Shown here piece by piece: positions 42,893 to 50,728 of a stretch of 64,000 nucleotides of DNA. Made by a program: the position numbers and the translations under genes. Source of the stretch: Muribaculaceae bacterium Isolate-110 (HZI). Its GTDB lineage: Bacteria; Bacteroidota; Bacteroidia; Bacteroidales; Muribaculaceae. Each line of letters starts with the position of its first letter. Within the stretch, counting starts at the first letter, position 1. The notes under the pieces are model-generated. The model ran no database searches, was not told the origin of the DNA, and worked only from the letters and a program-made list of their open reading frames with translations. The stretch covers positions 1-64,000 of the forward strand of contig RIBL01000010.1 in assembly GCA_003762875.1 (NCBI GenBank). The letters are read 5' to 3'.

Positions 42893-43690
42893 TTATGAGG
42901 TTGTTTTTATCTGATTTGACGGTTGTCGGGGAGTTTTCCACGGCACGGTCAGTGACGATGCTTCCCACAGGATGTAGAGGGGAAGAAATACGACGGTCAG
43001 TGTGAACGGGTCGCCGGTCGGGGTTATGACGGCGGCCGCTATGAGCAGGGATACGATTGCGTGACGGCGGAAGGTGTGGAAAAATTCGCGTCCCAGCACT
43101 CCGGTGCGTCCCAGCAGCCATGCGACTACCGGGAGCTGAAACACGATGCCCATGACGAGCACGAGCATCATGAAGTTGTCGATATAAGAGTCGAGCGAAA
43201 TCTGATTGGGTATTGACGCGCTGAGCTGATAGCCGGCAAGAAACCGCAGTGTGAGCGGAAACACAAGGAAATAGCCTGTTGCGACACCGAGATAAAACAT
43301 CACGTTGGCTCCGGCTATCACCGGACCTATGCCGCGCTTCTCATGTTCATAGAGTCCGGGGGCCACGAAGCTCCATATAAGATAGAGGAGCAGGGGAAAG
43401 GCTGTGATGACGGCTATCCACAGCGAGGTGGACATGTGTATGAAAAATTGCGAAGCGAGCTGTATGTTGATGAGCTCGATGTCCTTGCCGTCACCCTCGA
43501 GCGGACCGCCGATGTGACGCAGCAGAGAGTAGAGCGGAAAGTCGGCGCGGCATGGCGCGAGAATCACCTTGTCGAAAAGCTCAGGCATCACGGCAAAGTA
43601 GACACACATAAGCCCAACGACAATCCCGACACCCCGGAGAATGACTTTTCTCAGAGCCTCGGCATGGTCCCAAAATCCGCTGTCGCTCAA
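42893..43690 (-). CDS. tatC: Sec-independent protein translocase TatC
   Basis: Multi-spanning core of the twin-arginine translocase that recognises RR signal peptides. 265 residues with six membrane helices. The conserved N-terminus MSDSGFWDHAEALRKVILRG corresponds to the family's HLxELRxR cap with His replaced by a related sequence. The segment FVAPGLYEHEKR carries the conserved Glu of the first cytoplasmic loop, and LFFPLTLRFLAGY-like helix 4 is present. tatA overlaps it by 4 nt. Confidence 0.93.
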   Translation of the reverse strand: MSDSGFWDHAEALRKVILRGVGIVVGLMCVYFAVMPELFDKVILAPCRADFPLYSLLRHIGGPLEGDGKDIELINIQLASQFFIHMSTSLWIAVITAFPLLLYLIWSFVAPGLYEHEKRGIGPVIAGANVMFYLGVATGYFLVFPLTLRFLAGYQLSASIPNQISLDSYIDNFMMLVLVMGIVFQLPVVAWLLGRTGVLGREFFHTFRRHAIVSLLIAAAVITPTGDPFTLTVVFLPLYILWEASSLTVPWKTPRQPSNQIKTTS

Positions 43691-43884
43691 TTTTCCCCGG
43701 ATTTGTCTTTATCTATGTTGTCAATCTGGTCGGAGACTTCATTGAGCCCTTTACGAAACGAGTTGACACCGCGTCCGAGACCGCGTGCCAGTTCGGGGAT
43801 ACGCTTGGCTCCGAAGAGCAGCAACACCACCACGAGAATGATGATAATCTCGCCTGTGCCGAGATTAAAGAGGCATGGTATCAT
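43687..43884 (-). CDS. tatA: Sec-independent protein translocase TatA
   Basis: 65-residue pore-forming subunit. A single N-terminal membrane helix (GEIIIILVVVLLLFGAKRIPELARGLGRG, given here as IIIILVVVLLLFGAKRIPEL) is followed by the amphipathic helix and a short charged tail, as in TatA/TatE. The FG hinge is intact. Its stop overlaps the tatC start by 4 nt. The cluster contains no separate TatB. A -7-like box for the operon lies at 43910-43917. Confidence 0.93.
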   Translation of the reverse strand: MIPCLFNLGTGEIIIILVVVLLLFGAKRIPELARGLGRGVNSFRKGLNEVSDQIDNIDKDKSGEN

Positions 43885-43909
43885 AGTCCGAAGTATAAGA
43901 TGAATGATA

Positions 43910-43917
43910 CAAAATTA
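43910..43917 (-). promoter_or_regulatory. -7 box upstream of tatA
   Basis: TAATTTTG on the minus strand, 26 nt before the tatA start codon. A TTTG at the ideal 20-bp distance is lacking. This probably starts the tatA-tatC-mtnN-luxS-AlbA_2 transcript. Confidence 0.45.
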
Positions 43918-43925
43918 CTGAAAAT

Positions 43926-44052
43926 GTGACAAAAAGAAGATGTCACGTCTGATAATAGATGTTAAAGTCTTCTGACATGGAGATACAAAAGACACAGTTG
44001 CTGTGTCAGGCGACAGGAGAAGCAAACACAACAGCCGTATCTTTTATGCCAA
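43926..44052. repeat. Repeat fragment with two hairpins between tatA and the NUDIX gene
   Basis: Contains GTGAC/GTCAC and GACACAG-TTG-CTGTGTC stem-loops and the word GGAGATACAAAAG (43979-43991), an exact match to the reverse strand of 31247-31259. It looks like a degraded member of the intergenic palindrome family (member D). The 188-nt gap holds no gene. Confidence 0.45.
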
Positions 44053-44072
44053 TCTCAGGCGGTCTGAGTTTA

Positions 44073-44645
44073 TTATATTTTGTGATTCAGGGCGAAGTGT
44101 CGCCAGAGCGGGGCGGCCATGAGGGCCTGTTTGATGTCATCGTTAAGGAGCATTCCGCGCACTTCGTCTTCCGACAGGAGTTCCACGCTGATGTCCTCGG
44201 TCGTGTCGAGATGTTGCTCGGCTACCTTGACCACGTTGCGGGCCGTGTAGCAGTAGGCGAGATTGTTCTGGCTCCCCGGGTTGGCCGAAATCTCCATAGT
44301 GAGTTCCCATTCGCCGCCGGCATATCCTGTCTCCTCGAGCAGTTCGCGCTTGGCTCCTTCGAGCGGATCCTCGCCATCCTCCACAACGCCGGCACACAGT
44401 TCGGTGGCCACTACTCCGAGGCCGTGGCGATATTGCTTGACCATCACATATTTGCCTTCGGGAGTTATGGCTATGATGTTGATCCATTTGGGATATTCGA
44501 GCACATAATATTCTGGATGGACTGTGCCGTCGGGCAGACGTACGGTGTCGCGTCTCACCGTGAGCCACGGGCGTCTGAAGAGGTATTCGGTGTCCTCAAC
44601 AGTCCATTTCATGTTGTCATCGGCCGGATTGTCGGTATATTTCAT
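44073..44645 (-). CDS. NUDIX hydrolase, ADP-ribose pyrophosphatase type
   Basis: 190-residue cytoplasmic hydrolase. The Nudix box G-x5-E-x7-REUxEExGU is complete at residues 86-108 (within AGVVEDGEDPLEGAKRELLE and ETGY). The N-terminal strands EYYVLEYPKWINIIAITPEGKYV resemble ADP-ribose pyrophosphatases, which hydrolyse ADP-ribose to AMP and ribose 5-phosphate; the substrate is inferred. It lies 15 nt after recQ on the same strand and appears to be the last gene of that operon. Confidence 0.92.
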   Translation of the reverse strand: MKYTDNPADDNMKWTVEDTEYLFRRPWLTVRRDTVRLPDGTVHPEYYVLEYPKWINIIAITPEGKYVMVKQYRHGLGVVATELCAGVVEDGEDPLEGAKRELLEETGYAGGEWELTMEISANPGSQNNLAYCYTARNVVKVAEQHLDTTEDISVELLSEDEVRGMLLNDDIKQALMAAPLWRHFALNHKI

Positions 44646-44660
44646 ATCAATATCGGATTA

Positions 44661-46838
44661 TTAAACGCTTTTCTTGCGAAGCAGGAAATTACTGATGGCT
44701 ATGGCCACTCGTGGTAGACCCTGGGGCATCTCGTCGGTCAGTAATTCGTAAAAAGTCTCGGGATGAGCCTTTGCCACCGACATGACACGCAGATATTGTT
44801 CGCGTGTGATGATGGACGAGAAGTCGGTGAGTTTGTCATTGTTGATAAGCTCCACGAGGTGGGTATATACGGTATAGGGCTTGATGCCTTTGGCGTCGGC
44901 TATGGCATTGACGTCATAGCCTGCGTTAAGCAGCAGCAAAGTCTCCTCGACCGAGAGGCCTGAGCTGAGTTTTTCGGTGATGCCCTTGAATTTGCGTATG
45001 GCCGTGACAAACGGACGCCAGTATTTTACGGTCTTGCGCTCGCCTACGCCCTCCACTTTTGAGAAAGTCTCCATGTCGGTAGGCTCCACACGCACCATCT
45101 CGAGCAATGCCTTGTCGGTAAACACGATGTAGGGGGGCACCTGCTCTTTGCGGGCAATCTTCTCGCGCACGGCTTTGAGCGATTCGAGCAACTGTTCGGC
45201 CGGCGATAGCTGAGGGACTTCCTGCTCGGCCTTGCGTCTGGCGGCTCCGCGGCGCGACTCCATGGGAGTGTATCGGGCCAGCAGCACTTCGCCGCGCTCA
45301 TTGAGGATTTTGCGTCCGTAAGGGGTGATTTTGAGATGGTTGTGCTCGTTGTAGGCTATGTCTATCAGCCCGAGCTGTATCATTTGGGAAATGTAGGCGT
45401 TCCATTCGCCGAAACTGAGGTCGCGTCCTGCTCCGTAGGTCTTGATTTTGTCAAAACCGCGCTGCACCAGTTCCTGTCGCGACATGCCGCGGAGAATGTC
45501 GATGAGCATCGTGATTCCGGCCGCGCCGTTGATGCGTACGATCGCGCTGAGAGCTTTTAGCACAAGCACGGTGCCGTCAATGCGTTCGGGCGGGTCGAGA
45601 CACACGTCACAGTTGCCGCAGTCGTGGTCCATGGTCTCGTTGAAATAGCTCAGGAGTATGCGGCGGCGGCAGAGCGAGGCTTCGGAGTATTCTTTCATGC
45701 GGGCCAGCTTCTCGGCATTGATGGCCTGCTGTCCGCTCTCGTCGACAAAGCTGCGCAGGGTGGCTATGTCGCCATAGGAGTAAAACATCACGGCCTCGGC
45801 CTTGGCTCCGTCACGGCCTGCGCGGCCTATCTCCTGATAGTAACACTCGATGTTGCGCGGCATATTGTTGTGCACCACCCATCTGATGTTGCTCTTGTCG
45901 ATGCCCATGCCGAAGGCTACGGTGGCACACACCACCTGCACCTCTCCGTTGATAAACTTGTCCTGAGCCTCGTTGCGCTCGCTTACCGAGAGGCCGGCAT
46001 GATACACCGTCGAGCGATAGCCGCGTCCGCGCAGTTGCTTGTCGGTCTCTTCGGCCGTCTTGCGGCTCAGGCAATATACTATGCCCGAGTCGTTGCGATA
46101 ACGCTCTATCATTGAGCATATGTAGTTGATGCGCTGGTTTTTGCCCGGATTGGTCATGACGCGCAGCGATATGTTGGGACGGTCAAACGAGCCGATGAAC
46201 AGGCGCGGGTCGCGCAGTGTGAGCTGGGTGGCTATGTCATCGCGGGTCAGACGGTCGGCGGTGGCCGTGAGTGCCATCACCGGCACGTCGGGATAGACTT
46301 CCTTGATGCGTCTGAGCTGAGTGTAGCCGGGGCGGAAATCATGGCCCCATTGCGATATGCAGTGGGCCTCGTCGATGGCAAACAGGGCTATGTTGAGGTC
46401 TCTCGACCAGCGGTCGATTTCGGTGAGAAGCCGTTCGGGTGAGATGTAGAGTATGCGCACACGTCCGCTGAACAGTTGTTCGAGTATCTCGCGGTTGTTC
46501 TCCTCGGTCTGCATAGAGTTGACCGCAGCGGCGGGTATGCCGTTTGATGCGAGTGCCGTGACCTGGTCTTTCATCAGGGCTATGAGCGGTGACACCACAA
46601 TCACGACTCCCGTGCTCAGCAGGGCGGGCATCTGATAGCATATCGACTTGCCGCCGCCTGTGGGCATGAGCACCACTGAATCGCGCCCCTCCATGGCTGT
46701 CGCGATGATGTCGAGCTGGAGAGGGCGGAATGTGCTGTAGCCGTAGAATCGGCTCAGCAGACCTGTGGCGCGTGCGGCCAGGTCGGGCGTTACGTTGACT
46801 GAGGGGGGGGTGGCGGGAGTGGTGTGGTCAGAATGCAT
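44661..46838 (-). CDS. recQ: ATP-dependent DNA helicase RecQ
   Basis: 3'-5' DNA helicase for recombination and stalled-fork repair. 725 residues. Walker A is MPTGGGKS (residues 58-65), the DEAH box sits in AIDEAHCISQWGHDF, and motif VI is QEIGRAGRDG. The zinc-binding Cys set spans CRRRILLSYF to CGNCDVCLD, followed by the RQC winged helix, an HRDC domain (EQVPPYIVFTDKALLEM) and a C-terminal YqxK-like helical domain with VNAIADAKGIKPYTVYTHL. The start overlaps the upstream gene by 11 nt. Codons 10-12 contain a run of eight C (46803-46810), so slippage there would frameshift the gene. Confidence 0.96.
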   Translation of the reverse strand: MHSDHTTPATPPSVNVTPDLAARATGLLSRFYGYSTFRPLQLDIIATAMEGRDSVVLMPTGGGKSICYQMPALLSTGVVIVVSPLIALMKDQVTALASNGIPAAAVNSMQTEENNREILEQLFSGRVRILYISPERLLTEIDRWSRDLNIALFAIDEAHCISQWGHDFRPGYTQLRRIKEVYPDVPVMALTATADRLTRDDIATQLTLRDPRLFIGSFDRPNISLRVMTNPGKNQRINYICSMIERYRNDSGIVYCLSRKTAEETDKQLRGRGYRSTVYHAGLSVSERNEAQDKFINGEVQVVCATVAFGMGIDKSNIRWVVHNNMPRNIECYYQEIGRAGRDGAKAEAVMFYSYGDIATLRSFVDESGQQAINAEKLARMKEYSEASLCRRRILLSYFNETMDHDCGNCDVCLDPPERIDGTVLVLKALSAIVRINGAAGITMLIDILRGMSRQELVQRGFDKIKTYGAGRDLSFGEWNAYISQMIQLGLIDIAYNEHNHLKITPYGRKILNERGEVLLARYTPMESRRGAARRKAEQEVPQLSPAEQLLESLKAVREKIARKEQVPPYIVFTDKALLEMVRVEPTDMETFSKVEGVGERKTVKYWRPFVTAIRKFKGITEKLSSGLSVEETLLLLNAGYDVNAIADAKGIKPYTVYTHLVELINNDKLTDFSSIITREQYLRVMSVAKAHPETFYELLTDEMPQGLPRVAIAISNFLLRKKSV

Positions 46839-48225
46839 TGTTGTCCTTTTGAAACATGCCTACAAAGGTACGGATTATAATCTTGCAGTCAAAGAGAAAA
46901 CTCCAGTGTTCCATGTACCAGATGTCATGTTCGATGCGGCGTTGCATCTGCCACAGCTCGTCGGTCTGTCCGCGATAGCCTCTCACCTGGGCCCAGCCGG
47001 TGATGCCCGGTTTGATGAGGTGGCGCACCATGTATTTTTCGAGCAGACGGCTGTAGTCTTCGGTGTGTTTGAGCATATGCGGACGTGGACCCACCACCGA
47101 CATGTCGCCTAAAAAGACGTTGATAAACTGTGGCAGCTCGTCGATGGACGTGCGGCGCAGAAACTCGCCCACTCTCGTGGTGCGCGGGTCGTGGCGTGTG
47201 GCCTGGATGGTGTCAGACTCTTTGTTGACCCGCATGGTGCGGAATTTCCAGCAGTAAAAGTCGCTACCCTTGTAGCCTGTGCGCAACTGGCGGAAAAACA
47301 CGGGGCCCGGCGATGACAGCTTGACGGCTATGGCCACGGGGATGAATATGAGGGGCGACACTATCAGGAAGGCTCCCGAGAAAAGTATGTCGAACGAGCG
47401 TTTGATAAATGTATTGACGGGATTGTCGAGCGGATTGCTTCTCACGCCAAGCACCGGCACGGCTCCGATGTTTTCAGGACGCAGATTGCGAGCGAGATAT
47501 GACGACATCTGTGGCACGAAGTTAAATCTCATCATCTTGCGGTCACATAGTCCCAGCAGACGGCGCACCATGGCTCCGTCCTCGCCCGAGAGCGTGTAGA
47601 ACACCTCGTCGACCTTGACCCTGTCGAGACAACGCTCGAAGTCGTCGATATTGCCGCGATACATCTCCTTATATTTGAAGTCGGGAGGACAATATATGTC
47701 ATAGAATCCGAGCACGTCATAGCCGTAGCCGGTGTCGTGCATCATCTCCTCATAGAGACGTTCGGCCGTGGTGCGGCATCCGATTATGATTGTCTGACGC
47801 GTGTTGCCTCCGTGGCTGCGGTAACGCTTGAGTATCCATTGCGAGACCACTCTCCACAGCAGAAAGCACACACACTGCATGATGCAAAACTCCATGAGCA
47901 CATGCCATGGTAGCTCGTCGTCACCCATCACGTAGAGCAGGGCGAGAAATACGATGAGATGTGTCACCGAAGTCATGAGGGCTGCCCTCATCACGCGGTC
48001 CATCTGCATGGCCCGCTCCATGCAGATGGGTTTGAGCCATTGCCACGCCGGGATGAAGGCCACGTTCATGAGAAGCCATGTCAGCCGACGGTGCAGTCCG
48101 GCGATGTCGGGGTTGACCAGACACACCGAAAGAAACACAAGATTGAGTACGACAAAATCGGCCGCCATGAATATGCGGCTCAGATATCGACCATATTTGC
48201 CCGTCTCAAACAATGCGTTTCGCAA
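46828..48225 (-). CDS. Polyprenyl glycosylphosphotransferase (undecaprenyl-phosphate sugar transferase)
   Basis: Initiates exopolysaccharide, capsule or O-antigen assembly by moving a sugar 1-phosphate onto undecaprenyl phosphate. 465 residues: N-terminal membrane helices (about 15-150), a soluble Rossmann-like domain with TIIIGCRTTAERLYEEM, one further helix near 285 (FDILFSGAFLIVSPLIFIPV), and the catalytic bacterial sugar transferase domain with SSPGPVFFRQLRTGYKG, CWKFRTMR, SIDELPQFINVFLGDMS and VGPRP. The sugar cannot be deduced; glucose is common in this subgroup. First gene of the operon with recQ and NUDIX. Confidence 0.93.
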   Translation of the reverse strand: MRNALFETGKYGRYLSRIFMAADFVVLNLVFLSVCLVNPDIAGLHRRLTWLLMNVAFIPAWQWLKPICMERAMQMDRVMRAALMTSVTHLIVFLALLYVMGDDELPWHVLMEFCIMQCVCFLLWRVVSQWILKRYRSHGGNTRQTIIIGCRTTAERLYEEMMHDTGYGYDVLGFYDIYCPPDFKYKEMYRGNIDDFERCLDRVKVDEVFYTLSGEDGAMVRRLLGLCDRKMMRFNFVPQMSSYLARNLRPENIGAVPVLGVRSNPLDNPVNTFIKRSFDILFSGAFLIVSPLIFIPVAIAVKLSSPGPVFFRQLRTGYKGSDFYCWKFRTMRVNKESDTIQATRHDPRTTRVGEFLRRTSIDELPQFINVFLGDMSVVGPRPHMLKHTEDYSRLLEKYMVRHLIKPGITGWAQVRGYRGQTDELWQMQRRIEHDIWYMEHWSFLFDCKIIIRTFVGMFQKDNNAF

Positions 48226-48320
48226 TTTCGGTTATACACATAATATATACTATAACGTGTAGGGATAGGTCTGTATTACATCCATTGTTAAATTTGTTTA
48301 CCATGTGTGACGAAAAATGA

Positions 48321-48360
48321 AAAAAGCCGTGGATGCAACTTGTGTCGCATCCACGGCCTT
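48321..48360 (-). terminator. Terminator of the DUF349 gene
   Basis: GCCGTGGATGC (48326-48336) pairs perfectly with GCATCCACGGC (48347-48357). The minus-strand transcript ends in TTTTTT immediately after, a classical Rho-independent terminator. Confidence 0.85.
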
Positions 48361-48378
48361 AAACTTTAAGATATAAAC

Positions 48379-50271
48379 TTATAGCTTGCTGTCGATAGCC
48401 TTGATTTTGCTCTCAAGCTCGGCAAGGTCGTCTTTCAGACGCTGCATTCTGCGCTGCATGTCGCGCAGCATCGAGTCGGCGTTTTTCGACTTGGCCGAGA
48501 GGAAGCCCATGTTGTTCTCATAGGTCTGGAGCTCGCCGCGACGCTGCTCATAGGCTCGCAGCAGACGCTCACGCTCGCGATATAGACGGTTGGTGTCACC
48601 GCCCATCTCGGAGAGGCTGCTCTCAAACGATTCCATTCTCGAGCCGCGACGGGCCATGTCAAACTTGCCGTAAATCTTGTTGACGACACCGCGATAGGCC
48701 TCATAGATGGTATCTTTCTCGGCAAAGGGCACGTGGCCTACGCTCTGCCACTCTGCCTGAAGGTCTTTGAGAGTCTTGAGAGCTACCTCGCGTTCGGGGG
48801 TATCGGCATCGAGAGCCTTGAGTTTCTCGATGATTTCCTGTTTCTGTTCGAGGTTGGCGCGCTCGTTGCGGCGGGTGCCCGAGGTGTTTTTTTTCTTCTG
48901 TTCGAAGAAATAGTCACAGGCGGCCATGAAGCGGTGCCACACCTGGTCGGAGTGTTTCTTGGCAACGGCTCCGATGGTCTTCCACTCTTTCTGCATGCGG
49001 GTGAGCTCGTCGGCTGTGGCACGCCAGTCGGTGCTGTCTTTCAGAGCCTCGGCACGCTCGCAGAGAGCCATCTTGCGTTCGAGATTGGTGGCAAGCACGT
49101 CCTTCATCTGCTTGAAAAACTCGGCCTTAGCGGCAAAAAACTTGTCGCACACGGCTCTGAAGCGGGCAAACAGTTCGGTGTTGGCCTTGCGGGAGGCATA
49201 GCCGAGTTTTTTCCAGTCGGCCTGAGCGTTCATAAACTCTTTGGTCATGGCATCCCATGCGGAATAGGTGCCGAGCGACGAGAAGTCGAGAGCCTCGATG
49301 CGCTCGCATATTGCGGTCTTGGCCTCCTCGTTTTCACGTTCTTTGGTCTTGCGCTCTATGAAGAAATCCTGATAACGCTTGTTGATTTCGGTTGACAGTT
49401 CCTTGAAACGTCCCCATATCTGCTCGCGCACGTCCTTGGGCACGGGGCCGATGGCACGCCACTGGGTGTGAAGCTCCTGCAGACGCTTGAAGGCTACGAT
49501 TACATCCTCCTCGGCCTGAAGTTTCTCAGCCTCGGCCACCAGGGCCTCCTTCTCGGCGAGATTCTTCTTGAAGTCATAGTCGCGCAGCTCCTTATTGATT
49601 TTGAGCTGGTCGTAAAATTTCTCCACGGCCTCCTGATAGCTCTTCCATATGTCGCTGGAGTATTGCTGGGGCACGTCGCCTATTTCCTTAAACTTGGTCT
49701 GGAGCTCGCGCACTTCGGGGAACACACGGTTTACATTATCGGCATCCGCGCTCATTTCCACAAGTTTGTCGACGATTTCCTTTTTGCGGTCATAGTTGGC
49801 CTGGAGTTCTGCCTCGAGAGCTGCTCTCTGGGCCGCTTTTTTCTCCTTGATGACACCCAGCAGTTCCTTGAACGTCTCTTCGTCAGGGTCGGCCGACGGC
49901 ACAAACGCTTCGGGGTCGTTACCCTCGACAGCCTCGTAGGCCTCGCGCTCGGCGCGCACATCTTCATTGCGCAGCGAGTAGAACTGCTGTTTCAGACGGG
50001 CCACGTCCTCGGCCGGTATTTCGGCCGCTTCGAGGCCCGAAAGTCGGGTCACTTCCTCGAGTATTTCAGGCTTGGTGAGTGAACGGCGCACAGTGTGTTC
50101 CGTCTCGGCGGCCTCTGCAGGCTCGGCCTCGGCGGGTGTGTCTCCCGGTGATACTGTTTGGGCCGAGGGTTCGGACTCCACCGGGGTTTCGGCAACTGCT
50201 GCGTTAAGCTCTTGATTCAAGGTGGGCTCCTTTACCTCTTCAGGTGTCAGGATGGGGTCATTCAATTCCAT
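48379..50271 (-). CDS. DUF349 domain-containing protein
   Basis: 630 residues with an acidic, Glu/Pro/Ala-rich, probably disordered N-terminus (1-65). Repeated DUF349 units of about 70 residues follow from 150 to 520 (for example LQTKFKEIGDVPQQYSSDIW, LHTQWRAIGPVPKDVREQIW, MQKEWKTIGAVAKKHSDQVW, LQAEWQSVGHVPFAEKDTIY). A C-terminal coiled coil (545-630) completes it. The repeated W...G..P pattern is clear. No signal peptide, no enzymatic motif; function unknown in this phylum, with a scaffold or nucleic-acid-associated role sometimes proposed. Monocistronic, ending in the terminator at 48321-48360. Confidence 0.9.
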   Translation of the reverse strand: MELNDPILTPEEVKEPTLNQELNAAVAETPVESEPSAQTVSPGDTPAEAEPAEAAETEHTVRRSLTKPEILEEVTRLSGLEAAEIPAEDVARLKQQFYSLRNEDVRAEREAYEAVEGNDPEAFVPSADPDEETFKELLGVIKEKKAAQRAALEAELQANYDRKKEIVDKLVEMSADADNVNRVFPEVRELQTKFKEIGDVPQQYSSDIWKSYQEAVEKFYDQLKINKELRDYDFKKNLAEKEALVAEAEKLQAEEDVIVAFKRLQELHTQWRAIGPVPKDVREQIWGRFKELSTEINKRYQDFFIERKTKERENEEAKTAICERIEALDFSSLGTYSAWDAMTKEFMNAQADWKKLGYASRKANTELFARFRAVCDKFFAAKAEFFKQMKDVLATNLERKMALCERAEALKDSTDWRATADELTRMQKEWKTIGAVAKKHSDQVWHRFMAACDYFFEQKKKNTSGTRRNERANLEQKQEIIEKLKALDADTPEREVALKTLKDLQAEWQSVGHVPFAEKDTIYEAYRGVVNKIYGKFDMARRGSRMESFESSLSEMGGDTNRLYRERERLLRAYEQRRGELQTYENNMGFLSAKSKNADSMLRDMQRRMQRLKDDLAELESKIKAIDSKL

Positions 50272-50445
50272 AATTTGGAGATGGGGTGAAGTGAAAATAA
50301 TCGATTCAGACTGCTAATTTATAAACAATTTATTGTAATTCCACAAAATTTCCATAATTTTTTACTCCACAATGAGAAAAATGCGTAAAAATAGGGCTGA
50401 AACATTGATATTGCTGCCATTTTTGTCCACTTTTCAGTGCTTATG

Positions 50446-50477
50446 TTTGCAAAATACGCAAAATCGCCGTATCTTTG
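50446..50477 (+). promoter_or_regulatory. Promoter of tRNA-Leu
   Basis: TTTG (50446-50449), 20 bp, TATCTTTG (50470-50477). Transcription start near 50484, 15 nt before the mature tRNA. The remaining 50272-50445 is AT-rich and shows nothing else. Confidence 0.75.
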
Positions 50478-50498
50478 CACAGATAATTCACATTACCC

Positions 50499-50580
50499 GC
50501 GCATGTGGCGTAATTGGTAGCCGCGTTAGACTTAGGATCTAATGACTCAGGTCGTGGGGGTTCGAGTCCCTTCATGCGCA
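50499..50580 (+). tRNA. tRNA-Leu (anticodon TAG)
   Basis: 82-nt cloverleaf of class II: acceptor arms GCGCATG and CATGCGC with discriminator A, D-arm GGCGTAATTGGTAGCC, anticodon stem-loop TTAGA-CTTAGGA-TCTAA giving anticodon TAG, a long variable arm, and T-arm GGGGG-TTCGAGT-CCC. Reads CUN leucine codons. CCA is not encoded. Confidence 0.95.
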
Positions 50581-50643
50581 CGGATAAATCCATTGCAGCT
50601 CATTTGGCCGCAATGGATTTTTTGTTGTTTCTACAGGTGAGGA

Positions 50644-50728
50644 GATACAAACAGACAAAAGTTTCAAAAGGGACAAAAGTTTATAATATGCTTTTGTCCC
50701 TTTTGAAACTTTTGTATTCTTATGTATC
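50644..50728. repeat. Long perfect intergenic palindrome between tRNA-Leu and malQ (repeat family member B)
   Basis: A 25-nt arm (50655-50679) and its exact reverse complement (50691-50715) flank an 11-nt AT-rich loop. An outer AGATACA/TGTATCT pair extends the structure to 50728. It begins with GGAGATACAAA (50641-50651), the word shared with members C and D, and its arm matches member A at 21 of 25 positions. It is positioned to terminate both the tRNA and the convergent malQ transcript. Confidence 0.85.
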
